DNA from: Nymphaea colorata | Lineage: Eukaryota > Streptophyta > Magnoliopsida > Nymphaeales > Nymphaeaceae | DNA length: 64,000 nucleotides | Direction of reading: 5' to 3' | NCBI RefSeq assembly: GCF_008831285.2 | Contig: NC_045141.1 | Location: 1,734,001 to 1,798,000 of the forward strand | Shown here: positions 61,152 through 64,000 of the stretch, piece after piece | Layout of the letters: the number at the start of each line of letters is the position of its first letter | Position numbering within the stretch: position 1 is the first letter of the stretch | The notes under the pieces: generated by a model | What the model was told of the DNA's origin: nothing | What the model saw: the letters and a program-made list of their open reading frames with translations, nothing else | The model's database searches: none | Program-made: the position numbers and the translations under genes

Positions 61152-63403
61152 CTATGCTCATTGTTGAATCGTTCATTTTTTGTGTGTCTTCTGGTTCCGT
61201 TCTTCCTTTTCTTGGCTGCAAGTTTCAAAAAAAAAAAAAAACAAAAACAAAAAAAAAAATCGTGGGCGAGCAACGGAAGCCGTCGGGCTTCCGCTGCGGT
61301 CGCCTGAGGCACAGGGACGGCTTCCGCTGCAGTCGCCTGAGGCACAGGGAAGTATGGCGTAGGGACGGCCAGTTTTCGGCAGGCAACCGTCGCCGGAAGG
61401 CGAACAGCCGTCTGTCGGCCGTCCTGGCGCGACCCGCCGGCGGCCCGTCGGTGGTTCCCCTGCGTCTCTCGCGGCCACGCAAGAGGAAGAAAAGGGAAAA
61501 GGGGCACAGGAAGGAGTAGGCAGTGAGGAGCGACGGCTGGGAGGTGTATCGGCCGGCGAAGGGCGACCGCCGGCGACATTGCTGTCGCCAGACGGGCCCG
61601 TCGGACCAGCCGGCGCCCACCCAACGTCGCCGATGGCCTTCACGCTGCCGTCGCTGCTGTTTTTTTTCAATCGGATTCAAAACAGAAAAGCAAAAGGGGC
61701 AAAATCTGAGAAATAAGGGCACTGCGAGAGGGCGACGGCCGGTCATAGACCTGCCGGCGACTTAGCCGTCACCGGACGGCGTCGTGACACCCATCGGCTC
61801 CCACCCAAGGCCCCCAGTGGCCCGCCGCAGGCGATTTCGCTGTTCGCCGTCAGTTCGGTGACTGATCAGAGGCGAGCAGTGGTTTTGGGCGAGCAGCGGC
61901 GTCGGTCGAGCGGGAGGCGGGTCGGAACCGGGTCGGGTCAGTCCTGACCCGACTCAGATCCACAAAGTTATAAAAAAAAATAAAAAATTCATTTTGCCGC
62001 CCGCCCGCACCTCGCAGTTAATAGATTTCGGACCGGATCGGGGCCGGCAGGACCCGACCCGTATCCATACGGCCTGGTTTTAAAACTCGAACCGGTTCAT
62101 TCGGTTTCAGACCGGTTCAATCTGATTCAGAACCGATTCGGCTCGATTCAGACCGTTTCGGACCTTTTGGGGACCGATTCAGATCTTTTCTGGACCGGTT
62201 TAGTTGTTTTTGAGACCGGTTCGGACCTTTTAAAACCGATTCGGACCCTTTTTAGAACGGTTCAGTTGTTTTCAGACCGGTTCAGTTGATTTTCAGACCG
62301 ATTCAGGGCATTTCAGACCGTTTTATTCAGTTTTAGAACCGATTCGAACCATTTTCAGACCGGTTCAGTTGTTTTCAGTCCGGTTCAGTGGATTTCAGAC
62401 CGGTTCAGTTGATTTTCTGACCGATACAAGGCATTTTAGACCGGTTCATTCAGTTTTTGAACCGATTTTAGCCATTTTTTTACCCGGTTCAGTGGGTTTC
62501 GGAACCGATACGGACAATTTTGAACGGTTTGTCCAATTTTTAGACCGATTCAGCCCTATTTAGGGGCATGTGGGTGTTCTAGTCGCGGTTTAAGAACGAT
62601 AAGGGCCACTTTAAGGCCGATTCAGTGGTTCTTGACCCACTTAAGCACAATTATGGTATCGGTTTATAAAATTTTGGACTCTTTTGGGCCCATATCATTG
62701 AATCATTTGGTTTTGGATTTAATGTAGAGCAAATTTGTATGTAATTTGGTTTATGCATCAAGTTTTGGATTCATGTAAGGCAATTTTGTATGTCTCACGT
62801 CATTGAATCATTTGGTTTTAGATTCAATGAATGACAATTTTATATGTAAATTTTAATTCATGTATCATGTTTTGCATGTTTTTAAATTTGTGGGTGTACT
62901 TTAGATGAATATTTGGATTATGAATTTAATCTTTGGTCATGTCTGTTGTTTGAAATGAGTAAGTTTGTATTTTATGTCGCCAAAGTGACCTCTGTTGTAC
63001 GAATTTGCCTGTTTTGAACATTGGATGATAGTATACTTGATCCATGCGGGCACTGATCAACCCAAAGGAGGATTGTTGCTTAGTCAGGTTTAAGTATACA
63101 GGACAATGAATATGTTATAATTTTTCAGGTTTTCATGTGAATAGCGGGTCAATCCAAAGATAGACTCGTTGTTTGACAGGGTTAATTATCTATATTCATT
63201 GTTGACCAAGAATACCACTTGCAGTTAGTATTTCAATCCAAAGATTAGATATTAATGTTGCACCGGTACCTTGTGATGGGATTTAGGCCATTGTATTTAA
63301 ATTCATTTATATTTGTTATTTCATCTTTGTACATGTATTGATTGTGAGCATGTTTGGTATTTTTGGTTCGTTCTTTGTACAGTGAGTTCTGCTTATATGA
63401 TAT
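61152..63403 (+). other. Long, compositionally patchy copia leader
   Basis: Three parts. 61260-61980 is strongly GC-rich, with a roughly 33-bp direct duplication (GGCTTCCGCTGC.GTCGCCTG) and overlapping frames without motifs. 62085-62560 is a degenerate tandem array of GACCGGTTCAGTTGTTTTC-like units. 62690-63400 is AT-rich, with a duplicated CATTGAATCATTTGGTTTT block (about 62690 and 62800). No gag N-terminal coding sequence was recognised. Confidence 0.7.
62085..62560. repeat. Degenerate tandem array of ACCGGTTCAG-type units
   Basis: ACCGGTTCAG / ACCGATTCAG words recur more than fifteen times at roughly 20-40-bp spacing. Units are related but not identical and the spacing is irregular. Confidence 0.85.
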
Positions 63404-63703
63404 TTGCAAATTTTGAGTACTATTCCTGAGTTAAATGATTCGATTTTTTCAAGTAAAAAAAGAAAGACTGTTAAGGAAATTGCAGTTGACCAATCATCCG
63501 TTAAGAAACAGAAGAAGCATAAGGAATGCCTATTAGGCTGCTTCTTTTGCAAGGGTGAAGGTCATATGAAGGGGGATTGTACTGAGTATCACGCATGGCG
63601 TGAAATGAAGGGTACACTTTTCACTTTGGTTTGTTCTGAGGTTAATTTAACTTCAGTACCCAGAAACACTTCGTGGGTAGATTCGGTGTTACTACTCACA
63701 TAG
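63404..63703 (+). pseudogene. Copia gag C-terminus with zinc knuckle
   Basis: Open frame of 99 codons. It has a lysine-rich stretch (SSKKRKTVKE, SVKKQKKHK), then the CCHC nucleic-acid-binding knuckle CFFCKGEGHMKGDC (Cys46, Cys49, His54, Cys59). It leads into NTSWVDS, the approach to the protease active site, and stops after a frame change there. The ATG is probably internal. The upstream capsid part is absent. Confidence 0.82.
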
Positions 63704-63939
63704 TGTTTATGCAAGACTGCCTAAATTGTCGAACGCCAATTGATGCTGAAAGATTCATCTATGTGGGCGATGGCAAGAAGGCGAAGGTTGAAGCCATAGC
63801 AGATTTTCGGTTATTGTTAAAGACTGGTTGCTATTTGAATTTGACAGAAACTTATGTGGTACTGTCTCTTAGACAGAATTTGGTTTCTTATTTCCTCATT
63901 GGACAAATTCGGTTATTATTGTTCATTTGGAGGAAGTAA
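63673..63939 (+). pseudogene. Copia protease and GAG-pre-integrase segment, frameshifted
   Basis: Continues the gag frame after a shift of one base at the protease active site: the catalytic Asp lies in the upstream frame and VTTHIVF in this one. It contains DAERFIYVGDGKKAKVEAIA, FRLLLKTGCYLNLTETYVVL and LRQNLVSYF, typical of the protease end and pre-integrase linker in plant copia elements. The frame ends at 63939, and the element continues past the window. Confidence 0.82.
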
Positions 63940-64000
63940 ATTTAAGTTGTTTCTGTACTCAAATTTGATTGTCACTGGTTCTTTATCTAGTAGCGATAAC

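Larger units (their letters stand above)
60661..64000 (+). mobile_element. Ty1/copia retrotransposon, 5' part, runs off the window
   Basis: A plus-strand element with complete 5' LTR (60661-61137), primer site, a leader of more than 2 kb, gag zinc knuckle, and a protease/pre-integrase region that continues past the right edge. The LTR is homologous to the 3' LTR at 8830-9275, so both belong to one family in opposite orientation. The gag N-terminal domain normally placed between primer site and knuckle was not found. The copy is therefore probably defective, in addition to a protease frameshift. Confidence 0.88.

Noticed and set aside
61145-61765. Overlapping frames of 149-173 codons on both strands
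   Set aside because: GC-rich copia leader lowers stop frequency on both strands; no family motif seen.

Overview
This window reads as a repeat-rich, AT-rich stretch of a flowering-plant nuclear genome. The evidence is plant-type LTR retrotransposons (Ty3/gypsy and Ty1/copia with initiator-tRNA-Met-like primer sites), PIF/Harbinger DNA transposons with TTA/TAA target duplications, a plant-mobile-domain relic, tRNA-like SINE sequence, long TA/GA microsatellites and spliced genes with short introns. The species cannot be named from the sequence. Most open frames here are chance or repeat-driven. One ordinary host gene is well supported.

Layout, left to right. 1-3170 (minus): decayed Ty3/gypsy element (gag, protease, reverse transcriptase, start of RNase H) with primer site and probable LTR; catalytic aspartates are lost. 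3218-5168: PIF/Harbinger element with near-identical 25-bp ends and TTA duplications. It carries a 5'-truncated spliced transposase and a second small ORF that looks like an RNase H1 N-terminal hybrid-binding (viroplasmin-like) domain. 5300-8830: microsatellites, a diverged tandem duplication and one unrecognised ORF. 8830-10402 (minus): 3' part of a copia element. 11480-12150 and 12884-13449: LTR-like repeat and a broken plant-mobile-domain-like reading frame. 13450-19795: mostly non-coding, with coding-like relics. 19796-23305: 3.5-kb solo LTR with perfect TCATG duplications. 23306-31890: no recognisable gene.

31890-40630 (minus): a collapsed Ty3/gypsy element, LTR / broken integrase / LTR. 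Its integrase is split by a second PIF/Harbinger element (36363-38538) that holds a 35-bp minisatellite and a possible captured exon. 41324-48902: a probable third Harbinger-type element. A structurally complete copia element (43717-48644, minus, GAAAA duplications, paired LTRs, primer site, polypurine tract) is nested inside it; its coding region is broken by several stops and frameshifts. About 200 bp past this nest is the best host gene, a two-exon gene for a 51-55-residue single-pass membrane protein (49099-49352, plus). 51040-60300: SINE-like sequence, two MITE-like elements, tandem duplications and a (CT)(TA)(GA) palindromic microsatellite. 60661 to the right edge: the 5' part of a copia element of the same family as the one at 8830-10402, with complete 5' LTR, primer site, a long repeat-rich leader, a gag zinc knuckle and a frameshifted protease.

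The genes here do not form a pathway. The window records successive insertion, nesting, deletion and recombination of mobile DNA around a small gene. The least expected item is the hybrid-binding-domain-like ORF that, after a predicted splice, overlaps the stop codon of a Harbinger transposase.
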